DNA of 64,000 nt from Annona cherimola (Eukaryota > Streptophyta > Magnoliopsida > Magnoliales > Annonaceae): assembly GCA_030490835.1 (NCBI GenBank), contig CM059971.1, positions 38,736,012 through 38,800,011 on the forward strand. Reading direction: 5' to 3'. The first letter of the stretch is position 1. The number at the start of each line of letters is the position of its first letter. Of this stretch, positions 33,836 through 44,304 are shown piece after piece. The position numbers and the translations under genes were made by a program. The notes under the pieces are model-generated. The model was given only the letters and a program-made list of their open reading frames with translations. It had not been told where the DNA came from and did not search any database.

Positions 33836-35466
33836 ACATCAAAAAGGAAAGTATGGGAAGCGAGACTTGTGAAAGGCAAAGGCAAAAATAGGATAGGAAA
33901 TAGGATGAGGTGGAAGTATAGGATGGGTACAAGCAAAAGAAAATGGGGACGATAAAGCTTGAACGGTGGGTTCAGCTCTGACGGATTCGCCCAAGTAAGG
34001 ATCAAACTCGGGTAGGTTGGGAATGGATCGGCCTCGACGACTATCCGAGGCAAGTTGATATTTAATAGCCGTCAATTCCTGATCCAACTTGTCCTGCCGT
34101 CCATGTATTTTCATCAATGAATTGTTGATAGCTCCCAACTCCTGAGAAATGTGGCTCTCCATGGCCTGTAAGTACTCCAAAATTACCTGGGAGGTGGACG
34201 GTTGGTCCAAAGAGCGGGCAAAATTATCGATTGCTCGCGATCCATGAGGCGAACAAGATCTGTGGGACGCAGGCGAGGCGGGAGCTGGAGGAGCGAGAGG
34301 TGGAGATGGAATGGGATCATGATTGGGCAAATCCTCCCCCTCAAGATGTGCTTCCTCTGCTTTTGGTTGAGTGGGAGCGTCTTGGAACTCATTGCTCATT
34401 CGTTCCTATAATCGATCAGCTCGAAATGCCTCCAAGTCGTCTTCATTCGGGTCAACAGGGGCACGATTGATGGCGTTAGTGGGGTTTAGCACCTCATAGG
34501 GCTCGCCATCTAAGTCAACATGATAATATGCCAAAATCTTTATAATCCACGTGCCAAATGGTAAAACACCCCATAGGTTCTCCCTTTTCAATTCAAGGGC
34601 CTCCAGAAACAATCTTGGAAGAGTAACTTTGACCCAGTTGGCCATTTTCCATAGAATTTCGGCCTCTTGATGGTTGAGTTGATTTCGGCCTACTCCTTTA
34701 TGATAGATATAGTAGGCGATGAGTAGCCATAGGACCCTTAGTCTTGGAGATAGATCCATATAGTGCAGAAACTTGATACTCGGATGGTATTTGTTGCTAT
34801 TTGTCAACTGATTGTACATTTGAGTAAGAGTCAAGCCATCTGGAAGGGGTTCGTCATCTCTAGGCACCCTAGAACGTTTGCCACTTGATCAATTGCATTT
34901 TTTTTACTTATTCCATGTCCGAGCCCCAGGTTGATTTTCACCCCTTTCATGTAGGTGTTCAAATACTCCTGATCTCCTAGATAATAGAACAACCTAATCA
35001 AATCAGGGTATATCTTGTCATCTTCTTTCAATAACCCGGTCTAACCTTGATAATCCAATAATTCCTCAATTCCAAACTCATATTCATGCAGGAATTTGAA
35101 ATCTATGATTTTGGGCAAAAATATCTTCCTCTCATAAACATGTCTATAAAACGGACTGTGCTGACGTTCAGTTCTAAAATAGTCAATTGGCATTTTAAGA
35201 ACCTGTCCCCTTTGAGTAGGGGTACCTTTTTACTTTCCACTCATCTCTAAGCTATCACTGGATTCAAGATTCTCTTCTCCTCTGGGTGCCGTGATAGAGG
35301 GATTACCTTCGTGAAATCGAACCTGACGACCTGTCGAGGTTGTAGGCTCTTCCCAGGCTCGCTTGGACTGCGTTCATTGCCGACGAGGCACGTCCTCCCC
35401 AGTATGTGATTTAGAAGGTCTGGATACGGGAAGTTTGTTTGGTTTCGAGACAGCCTTAGGAACCAT
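33836..35466 (-). pseudogene. extra copia ORF between pol and 3' LTR
   Basis: The frame starts at ATG 35466-35464 (MVPKAVSKPNKLPVSRPSKS). It is broken by TGA near 35374, TAA near 35236, another stop near 35042, a frameshift near 34865 and a TAG near 34408, but the segments are collinear. The middle (34406-35031) reads EYLNTYMKGVKINLG, SPRLRVLWLLIAYYIYHKG, NWVKVTLPRLFLEALELKR, resembling the 'putative plant transposon protein' (Transposase_32-like) domain known from genes captured by or found beside such elements. The end (33839-34399) is proline-rich, with a PSPPLAPPAPASPASH stretch, then a predicted coiled coil (SHISQELGAINNSLMKIHGR). Some SIRE elements have an env-like frame at this position. 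I see no signal peptide or clear membrane segment, so I do not call it env. Confidence 0.7.
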
Positions 35467-35754
35467 GGGTTCTAGGATTGATGGAACTTAGGAAGTGTAG
35501 ATGGGTATGGAGATTTAGGACAAGGAATAAGAGTTCTCGAGAGAAATAAGAGAGAAAATGGACTGAAATGAAAGAGGAAATGAGGGAGAGAGGGCCGACT
35601 CCCGCCTCTTGTAGGAAGCCGAATCGTCGGCTCCCGGAGTCGACTTCGAACCTCGAGTTCGAAGTCGACTTGGCTCCTCCGACCCAAGTTCAAAATATGC
35701 ATTCCATTTTCCACCCCCTTTTAATTGCATAGATTTCACAGAGATATTTCTAAT
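35467..35754. other. copia spacer between pol and extra ORF, with a long palindrome
   Basis: Non-coding spacer. A perfect palindrome with 13-bp arms lies at 35638-35670: AGTCGACTTCGAA and TTCGAAGTCGACT around a 7-bp CCTCGAG centre. It is built from the same GTCGAC core that fills the LTRs. Confidence 0.8.
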
Positions 35755-36440
35755 TTATGAATTAATATCAATCATACCCATATCATTTCTAATTTTGTAA
35801 AATGATTCCTTTGCTAATGGTTTTGTAAAAATATCAGCAATTTGATCCTCTATTTTAACATATTCTATACAAATATCATGGTTTTCAATATTTTTTCTAA
35901 TAAAATAATGTCTCACATCTATATGTTTGGTTCTAGAGTGCAGTATGGGATTTTTTGTTAAGCATATTGCACTTGTATTGTCACATCTAATTGGTATATC
36001 TTTGTATTCAATCCCATAATCTTTAAGTCATTGTTTCATCAAAAGTAGTTGGGTACAACAGCTCCCAGCGGCAATATATTCGACTTCCGCAGTAATAGAG
36101 CAATACTTATTTGTTTTCTTGAAAACCATGAAACCATCATGTTTCCAAGAAACTGACATGTCTCACTAGTGCTTTTTCTATCTACCTTGTAACCAGCAAA
36201 ATTCGAATCCAAGTAACCGATTAGATGAAATGTTGAACCCTTAGGATACCATAGCCCTAGATTAGTAGTATTAATCAAATACCAAAAAATTCTTTTTACA
36301 GTTATTAAATGTGATTCTTTAGGACATGATTGAAATCTAAAACACATGCAAATACTAAACAAAATATCTGGTCTAGATGCAGTCAAATATAACAAAGATC
36401 CTATCATGCTTCTAGACAACTTTTGTTCAACTAATTTACC
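35755..36440 (-). pseudogene. copia RNase H and pol end
   Basis: Reads SMIGSLLYLTASRPDILFS, then GYLDSNFAGYKVDRKSTS, and near the end the ADIFTKPL signature. Pol ends at TAA 35755-35757. The RNase H acidic block, normally SDAD before (W/F)AG, reads LDSN here, so one aspartate is asparagine. At about 36039 the frame is interrupted by a stop. Confidence 0.87.
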
Positions 36441-37480
36441 TTATTCATCCTTGTCAATTTTAATGATTAAGCTCATAAGTGTGTTTGCCCCTTTGCTGTT
36501 TTGCATTTCAAACTTCTTGAGCATTTCTTTAACATATTTGGATTGATTTATGAAGATGTCTTCACTTAGTTGCTTAATTTGCAGCCCAAGAAAGAAATTT
36601 AGTTCGCCCATCATGCTCATTTCAAATTCATTCGGCATAATCTCATAAAATTCTTGACATAGAGTTTCATTAGTAGCACCAAATATAATATCATCTACAT
36701 AAAATTGAACAATTAATATATCTTTTCCTTTGTATTTGATAAATAATGTGGTATCAACCTTTCCTCTTTGAAAATTATGATCAATCAAGAATTTATTTAA
36801 CCTTTCATACCATGGTCTTGTATCTTGTTTTAATCCATACAAAGCTTTGGTTAACTTAAAAACAAATTTCGATTGATCTTTCTCTTCAAAACCAGGAGGT
36901 TATTTAACATATACCTCATTGTTTAGGTATCCATTCAAAAATGCACTTTTTACATCCATTTGAAACAGTTTGAAATCTATGTGAGATGCAAAAGCTAGTA
37001 AATGCGTATGACTTCCAATCTAGCTACTAAAGCATATGATTCCTCAAAATCAATTCTTTCTTCTTGGAAATACCCTTTGGCCACAAGCTTAGCTTTGTTT
37101 CTTACCACAAGTCTACTTTCATCTAGTTTGTTCCTGAAAACTCATTTGGTACCAATAACCGTGTAATCTTTGGGTCTAGGAACTAGGTGTCATACTCGAT
37201 TCCTCTCAAACTGGTTTAACTCTTCTTACATTGCCAAAATTCAATTCTCGTCATTAAGAGCTTGATCAATTGAATTTGGCTCTATTTTGGATACAAAGCC
37301 AAAATCTCCACATATATAATGTATGGATCTTCTTGTTCTTACTCCTTCATATATGCTACAAATTACTTGGTCAATTGGATGGTCATTTTTGAATTTTAAA
37401 TTTTTTAGAGGTTTGTAAGAATCATTACCTTCACTTACATTTTCATCTAGGGATTTTTCTTGTTTTGTTTCCAATTGTCC
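36441..37480 (-). pseudogene. copia reverse transcriptase
   Basis: The open piece 36441-36842 carries ALYGLKQ-like MYGLKQDTRPWYERL and the catalytic QFYVDDIIFGAT with both aspartates kept, then ELNFFLGLQIKQ. Upstream, PPGFEEKDQSKFVFKL is readable, but a TAA replaces the residue before PPGF (about 36900). The linker between integrase and RT is at 37241-37474 (EPNSIDQALNDE). Frame breaks occur at about 37000-37240. The element is dead despite an intact YVDD. Confidence 0.88.
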
Positions 37481-38411
37481 TTATTGTTCCATTCGTGGCT
37501 TTTCAGGATTCTTTGACATGTCATCTACATCACTTAGCTCATCCTCCTTTTTGGGATTAGGATTAAATTAATCAAATACAACATGTATTGATTCTTCTAC
37601 TACTTCATTTCTTTTATTAAAAACTCTATATGCTTTACTATTTGATGAATATTCGATAAATATTACCTCATCACTTTTGACACCTAGCTTTTTCAAGTTT
37701 GTTTTTCCATTATTAAGTACATAGCAAGTACAGCCAAAAGCATGGAAGTATGAAATATTTAGTTTTCTACCTTTCCATAGCTCATATGAGGTCTGTTTAA
37801 GATTGCTCTTATGGTAACTCGATTTAGTACATGGAATGTTGTACTTACAGCTTTTTCCTAAATTTTCTTGAATAATTTACTTTCATTTAGCATAGTTCTA
37901 GCCGTCTCTTGTATTATTCTATTTTTCTTTCAACTACCCCATTTTGTTGGGGAGTCCTTGATGCAGAAAATGTATGACGAATTTCTTTTTCATTGTAAAA
38001 TTCTATAAATCGTTTATTTTCAAATTCACCACCATGATCACTTCTAATGGATATGATCGTATTTTGCTTTTTATTTTGCACCAGTGACAAATATTGAGAA
38101 GGCTTCATTTTTGCTAGCTAAAAGTATTATCCATGTAAATCTTGAAAAATCATCAACAATTACAAAAATATATTTTTTCCTCTAAGAGTCAAGATGTCAG
38201 ATGACTCATATAGATCCATGTGCAATAGTTCAAGTGACCTAGTCGTTAAGATTTTCTTTTTGGAGAAAAATGGCATTTTAGGCTGCTTGGATAGTTGACA
38301 TGCCTTGCAAATTCTATCTTTGTCATATTTAAGTTTTGATAATCTTTCTACTAGACTCTTTTTCCACAGAGTCTTAATGTTTGACATATTTATATGTCTA
38401 AGTCTTTTATG
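37481..38411 (-). pseudogene. copia integrase
   Basis: The zinc region and start of the core are at 38160-38387 (CKACQLSKQ, LELLHMDLY with the first aspartate). The second aspartate and the glutamate are at 37914-38108 (IRSDHGGEFEN and PQQNGVVER). All three catalytic residues are recognisable. A stop and frame change separate the two pieces around 38110-38160, and the C-terminal part (37560-37900) is off-frame. Confidence 0.88.
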
Positions 38412-39306
38412 TCATATCCACGGATCATTATCAATAGCTATGAGACACTGTTCATCAAGTTCGTCAAGAGAAACTAAATATATATTTCTATGTCTTTTGC
38501 TACTAAAAATTATGTGGTCTTCATAAAAAACATTGCATATGGAAGATTCGAACACAACTTTATAGCCTTTGTCACACAATTGACTAATGCTCATTAGATT
38601 ATGTTTGAGTTCTTCAACAAATAGTACATCCTCAATACATGCATTTGAAATACCATAAATATTTTATTTACCTTTTATTATACATTTTTCATTATTTCCA
38701 AATGCAACAGTTCCTTCACTACATAGTTTGATTTTGCGGAATAATCTTTTTTCTCCTGTCATATGTCTTGAGCAACCACTGTCCATGAACCATATGTTGC
38801 TGACCTTTGCTTTAAGACATACCAGTAAAATAAAATCATGTAGTGCTTATCTCTTTGGTACCCATTTTATGGGTCCATTTGGGTAAGCCATTGGAGTCTA
38901 TATTGATCTACTTTGGAAGGCATAATCCAATGCTTTTTAGTACCCAAACCAATTTTGCACCATAGTCATGTAATTTTTTTATTCTGCATTGATAGATTTT
39001 GTGACCCAATTTGTTGAAAAAATTGCGTGCTCTTGGAAGTCTTGGAGTGGGAATCCACATAGTGTGTGGTTCCCAGGTTGGCCTTTTTGTCCAAGTAACA
39101 TGATTCATTCTTGGTTTAAAAGACGTTGGCTTGGCTTGGTTCTTACCAAACTTTCAAACATTTGATTTATTACTTTTACCTTGCTCAAATGTAAAATACC
39201 CAAGTCCTCTTTTGTTGTTTTGGTTGGTCATGTTTAAAAACATTTTCACACTTTCTCCTGGGTTGGAAAACTTTGCTAATGATTCATTCAATGACTCAAT
39301 TAATTA
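38412..39306 (-). pseudogene. copia protease end and GAG-pre-integrase domain; pol 5' end
   Basis: Reads CSRHMTGEKRLFRKIKL (protease end with the typical HMTG), then HNLMSISQLCDKGYKVVFES (GAG-pre-integrase). Upstream (38908-39108) is the linker with TWEPHTMWIPTPRLPRARNF, corresponding to the WVPK-rich stretch before protease in this lineage. Homology stops at about 39306, where the T-family LTR begins. Stops are scattered, including one at about 38660. Confidence 0.8.
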
Positions 39307-41594
39307 AAGGGATTAGCTCTAGAAATGTGTGGACCATATAATTCCACCTAGGAAAATCAAAAACGAGGTGGAAATGAGGTGGCAAAATATTTAAAATTTA
39401 ATACCTCAAGCAAGGGGGGTAAATTGCAATTAAGTAGAAAATCAAAAACTATAAATAGGGAGCCTTGGAGACGTCCAAATGCATTCCAACCTAGCTCCAT
39501 TTGAGCAAAATCCCTTGCTCCCACACGTTCCCAAGCCAAAGAGAAAGAGGAAGAGGAGGAAAGAAAGAAAGAGAGAGAAAGTGAGAAGGAAATGAGGAGT
39601 TCTTCACTCCGGGTAAGTGATTTCTACCCAAATTTCTTTTAGATGTTAAGTAGGGTAAAAACATGCTTAGATAATTCCTAAGCATGAGAAAATAAGTATA
39701 TATATAATACTTAATCGGAATAATGCCAAAACATCAAAAATTTGGAGCAAAGATGGAGCATTCGGGAAGATAGCATATGATATATGAATATAATGCTCCA
39801 AAATTTATAAATGATGATTTGAGATGTATGAATATGATAAATATGATGTTGGAATGATGATATATTAATTTCATAATTTTTGAAATTAAGGATTATGCTT
39901 AAGTGAATTTATATTGATTTTTAGTATATGGAGAAAATGATTTTTTCGCTAAGTAAATGATGATAAATTCAAAATGTATGAAATGTCCTATGATATACTA
40001 GGCATAATCTATGTCATGGTATTTTTTATTTTTGGAAAAAATATCAATTTTTGGAACCGATGAACAGTAACCTCGAATGAACAGTAATTTGCTACAGTAC
40101 CATGAACAGTAAACAACGTGATTTTGGAAAAAAATTGAGATTTATTTTTATATTTTATAAGAATATATGGATAGAATTTTTAAAGAATTTATGGATAAAA
40201 ATTCATATAAGGAGGCAATGACCAAGTATTTATAAAATGATAACCTCTATAGAAATGAGGTAATGGATAATTATAAAGCAAGCATGGGAAGCAATCTAAG
40301 ACATGGAATGATATAGATAAAATATCATCTTTCCTTGTATAGGAAAAGGAAAGGAAAATGTGGAGAACACAAACTGATGAGGTAAGCAAGCTGTATGCTT
40401 TCTAAAATGTTTTTAAATGATTGCAAATTGTTTGCTCAAATGTTTTATGAATTATATTTAAGGATGGTCATTTCTATAATGCTTTACATGAAATGATTGC
40501 TAACTGCTTGTTAAATTACTTTCTAAATAATTTATTAAGTTTTATGGAGCATGTCATGCCGGCATATGTATGTATGAACATGGTGCACAAGAAAGAGGCT
40601 TTGGTGGAGGTAGTAAGCGGATCAGAGGGTCCCCCTTCATTATCGCCAAGTCGCAAGGGCTGTGTGCTGGCGGCGTCCTCCCAGAGGTTGGAGGCACAAG
40701 GAAAGTCATGAATGAATGAATGCATTGCATTCTCATAAAATGCATGAAAAGGTTTACATGATGTTTTATCGAAACGATGTTTCAAAAATGGATTGTGCAA
40801 ATAATTCTCTACATGAGAATGATAAATCACCTGGTGTAAGAGATATATAATGCCGAAAAAATCAAAAGTCATGCATGTAGGAGACCATGTAGGCTAATCA
40901 AGGTAAAGGACACAAAGTCCCCCTTGACGAGGCCAAGTCGGAGAGAGAGCCGGCGTATTGGACCATACTATATGAGATGTTTCCTGGGCTAGCGTACCCA
41001 TACACGAAGGTCTATGTCAGGAATGGAAAGGAAGCATTTGCACATCCAATGTTTATGAAACGATTTTTACGAAAAGTTTTCTATTACATTGGTAGTTGAT
41101 CACTTGATAAGTGTCTCCTATAAAATGGAAAGAAATGCATTTGAATGCAAGGAAAATGTTTGCAAAAGAAAAAGGCTTGCTTACTGAGTATTATTACTCA
41201 TTATGTGTTTTCAAAATGACAAACAGGCTATGGAGCTGACTTATAAAGGATGCCAGGTAGAAATGACCTGCAAATTTAATTGCGGTTCTATGTATGCGTC
41301 CAAAGGGGACAAATGTATGATAATCATGTTGAAGACATGTTTTATGGATATTACAAACATAATTGTACTTATGTGAATTATGTCAATAAAAAGAAAATAT
41401 GAATGGTTTTTGATAATATGGATGAGTCTAATATGAATAAAGTGTATGCTTATGTGATGAAAGAAAAAAAAAAATTGGACGAGATCCAATTAAGAACCCG
41501 CTGCGTGATTAGGGCAATAATCCTGAGTCATGTTTACCAATCGACAAGATCTTGGAGTAAGGACAAATGTGACGCCTCGGTTCGGGGCACCACA
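39307..41594 (+). mobile_element. T-family LTR, 5'-truncated, inside the copia gag position
   Basis: Shares a long ordered set of blocks with the LTRs at 45376-49187 and 44305-51786. The blocks are a GA-rich run after a GAGACGTCC motif, GGTGCACAAG...GTC.CCCTT...CAAGTCGC, GGCGGCGTCCTCCC, CTTGCTTACTGAGT, ACGTTTACCAATC-like, CTTGGAGTAA and CGGTTCGGGGCACCACA at the end. Its start (TGTGATA...) is absent. A TATA-like CTATAAATAG lies at 39449-39458. It has no coding frame. The ~3.7-kb LTRs with this end structure suggest a Tekay/Del-like gypsy family, but lineage cannot be proved without internal sequence. Confidence 0.78.
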
Positions 41595-41619
41595 GAGTGG
41601 AAGTTGATTGGGATGCCAT
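41595..41619 (-). pseudogene. first codons of copia gag
   Basis: Minus-strand ATG at 41619-41617 begins MASQSTST, the usual start style of these gag proteins. It lies about 40 bp after the primer site and is cut off by the T-family LTR. Confidence 0.6.
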
Positions 41620-41654
41620 TAAATAAGATCTCTTTGGAAGAAACTCAAAGACGT

Positions 41655-41666
41655 GCTCTCATACCA
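41655..41666 (-). promoter_or_regulatory. copia primer-binding site
   Basis: Minus-strand TGGTATGAGAGC lies two bases inside the 5' LTR. It matches the initiator tRNA-Met complement (TGGTATCAGAGC) with one change. Confidence 0.82.
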
Positions 41667-41668
41667 CT

Positions 41669-43233
41669 TGTTGGTCCCGAGTTTATAGCAAAGTCCAAGA
41701 GGGGAGGGGTGAATTGGATCTTTTAAGAAAATATTTTCGTATCTGGAAAACTCAACCCCTTGAGAGTTTTGTCCCCCTTGAATAAAAAATGTGAAATATA
41801 AAAATAGTAAATAATAGAACTCAAGAAATTATAGTGGTTCAGGACAACCTTTCCAACTTCACTCCTCTAAGAACACTACTTAGTGTCTTGGATTCCACTA
41901 AAATAGGATTTCAATACAGTAGAGCCCTTGCTCTCTTCTAGATTTCAGCTCTAGGAAGTCTTATACAAACTCAGCACAAGTAGGTGATGAGTTTCACTCC
42001 AATCACACACTACTTTTCTTTCACTTGGTCTTAGTCTCCAATACTAAACCAAGTGGAATACAAATGATTAATGAATAAAGAAAGATATTGAACTTTACAG
42101 TTATGTAGGTAGATTCAAGCACGGAGTAGAGCTTGTAGAAGAAGTTGAAGATTGAGCAATTCAGCACTCAGCAGTTTGATGCAATGTTCTTCTTGAAAAT
42201 TTTCTTGTAGATATCTTAAATGCTATAGAATGAGGAAGTTGAACTCAATCAATACTCTCTTATCTACCTTTTCTCGTTCATTTAAAGTGTCTTAAATAGA
42301 GGAGAGTAAATTCGAACATTTGGAGGTAGGTGGCGCACATTTAATGCGCAAACGTTCGAATTTTTTCGACCATTGCGATTCAAGTCGTACATAGAGTTGA
42401 CCTGGGATGCGACTTCATTCAAGTCACAAGGTGGAGTCAACTTCGGATGTGACTTCACTGAAGTCACAGACTGAAGTCGACTTCGGATGCGACTTCGCCT
42501 TCTGCTTCCCAGTCAAGTTCCATACTTAAGTCGAGTTGGTCTGCAGACTTGATCCAAGTCGCAGGTGGAGTCAACTTTGGATACGACTTCACTAGTCATC
42601 TGTCTTCTTAGAACTTTTGACTTATTGTAATCTTCTTTGTGTGTTAGCCTTTCCTTGTTCTTCATATTTCATGTGTACAGATCTTCATTTGAGCTTTAAT
42701 CCTTTCCATTTTTCATGACATTCGAGCTTGTTCAATATTCCTTGATCACATGATATAGACTTTCTAAGTGGTTTTGATTTAAGCTTGTCATTGTCTCTTA
42801 AATTTGACTTCAACTTTTTTGAAAAAGGAGTTTAGAACCATCTTGGTCTTTGTTTTCACTCAAGTCGTGACTTTGAGTCGACTTTAGGTGCGACTTTACC
42901 CAAGTCGCACGATGAGGTCGGCTTGATATGCGACTTCACTCTGGCAGCTTCACCTCCTATAACCGAAGTTCTCCCAAGTCAACTTCGATTGTGACTTCGT
43001 CTATTTAGCAATCTAGATTTCAGCGCTGTCGAATTTTTGGGCCTTGAAGTCGATACTGAAGTCGACTTCACCTAAATCGATGCCTGAGTCGACTTGGTAT
43101 GCGACTTGGCCTATTAATCTTTTGACCTTTGACTGTTTAAAACTTGACAGCACTTAAGCAATACATTAGTACTAAAATGATTCTCAAATTGAGTTGTTAT
43201 GGATTGTGCTGAATTTGTCATATGTTTACAACA
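41669..43233 (-). repeat. copia 5' LTR (right), complete
   Basis: 1565 bp from TGTTGGTCCCGAG to CATATGTTTACAACA. The ends form a TGTTG/CAACA inverted repeat. It has one 94-bp unit instead of three, and fewer GTCGACTT sites (several are mutated to GTCAACTT). The end sequence is confirmed by the inverted LTR copy that finishes at 56938. Confidence 0.9.
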
Positions 43234-44304
43234 GAAATGAATCTCCTAACTCATTTGACATTTAATAACCCTATCAAGGGCTGCATAAACCCTCAATTAA
43301 TATTCATAATGATTCAAATTTATGACTCATTACTTGAGTTAGAAAACTTTCTGATGATCAAAACCAAAACATAGTTTAGACACCTACTCGTGTGGTTAGG
43401 TTGCTTCGTCCTTGCCCTACTTGGTTTCTCCTCTTCTTCCCTTCTTTTCCTCTTCTTTTTCTTCTTCTTTTTCCTCATCTCCCAAGGATGTCCATGCTGG
43501 TCCTTTTTTTCACTTGTTGTCCACTGGGAACGTGCAAGGCTGCCCGCCTTACCCATTTTATAATGGTGCTTTTATCCACCATTTTCCACCTTATTTTGGG
43601 ATAATAATTTCAAACTTATCCCTTAATATGTTGTCACCATTTCCCCTTTGAAATTTCTTATTTATATTTATTTTTTTAACAAAAATCTACCCAAAACAGG
43701 TCCATGCATAACGTCCACATGCTGCCCATTTTTTGTCATTTTGTGAGCATCAAAAGCTGCTCGATTTCTGCCCCATTTAACGTCCTTGATTCAGCAGCCT
43801 TTTTTATGCAATTTTCGAATTTTTAAAATTGCCAAATTGCACCAAAATCCACTCCTTAAGACACCTCAAATCTACCATTAAATGCATTGACTTTGCATTA
43901 ATGGAAATGCACTTTTTAAGGGGTAGAAGTCAACGGTTTTTAACCATAAGTGGTTTATCATTTTTCCTTGAGATTTAGCTTAATCAATTCCATCCATATA
44001 ATAGGCCATCTTGTTTTAGCCGTCCATAAAAATTTTCACCTCAAAACGATTATTTTAGTGCAAGATATGAGCATTTGAAAATGTCTTATATAATTTGATG
44101 AAATTAAATTATTATCATCATAATTTAATCATGATTAACATAATCCATACCATTCATGAGGTAAAGCACATCAACATGTGCTTACTTTCCAAATTTCACA
44201 TCAATCTGCCTTATATACTCTAAGTTATGGATTTTTCAAGCAATAACCTAATTTATCCCCATAATTATCAACAACTTAACATAATTAATAAAATTAAATC
44301 ATCA
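43234..44304 (-). mobile_element. T-family LTR, inverted copy, main part
   Basis: Read on the minus strand this matches the first half of the T LTR: the CTCATATCTTGCAC/GCCCATAACTTACAC region, GGCAGC...TGGACGT, the purine run, and TCATAAATTTGAATCATTATG. It is cut at 43233 by the copia LTR and at 44304 by the forward T LTR. The other part of this copy is at 51787-51970. Confidence 0.8.

Larger units (their letters stand above)
31912..43233 (-). mobile_element. Ty1/copia element with long LTRs, SIRE-like layout, damaged
   Basis: Two LTRs in the same orientation (31912-33580, end-truncated; 41669-43233) flank a minus-strand internal region. The polypurine tract is next to the left LTR (33581-33594, AAAAAAGGGGGAGA on the minus strand), and the primer site is next to the right LTR. 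The order (gag start, pol with integrase before reverse transcriptase) is that of copia. An additional frame follows pol, as in SIRE/Maximus-type elements. Most of gag is missing: its first 25 bp remain at 41595-41619, then a T-family LTR (39307-41594) takes its place and pol resumes at 39306. The loss of the left LTR end prevents a target-duplication check. Confidence 0.88.

Noticed and set aside
40516..40872. A 118-codon minus-strand frame
   Set aside because: It lies across conserved non-coding blocks of the T-family LTR, and the frame is not open in the other copies of the same region.
43320..43651. Frames over the TTC/CTT-rich stretch
   Set aside because: This is the same purine-rich LTR segment in inverse orientation, so the frames are composition artefacts.
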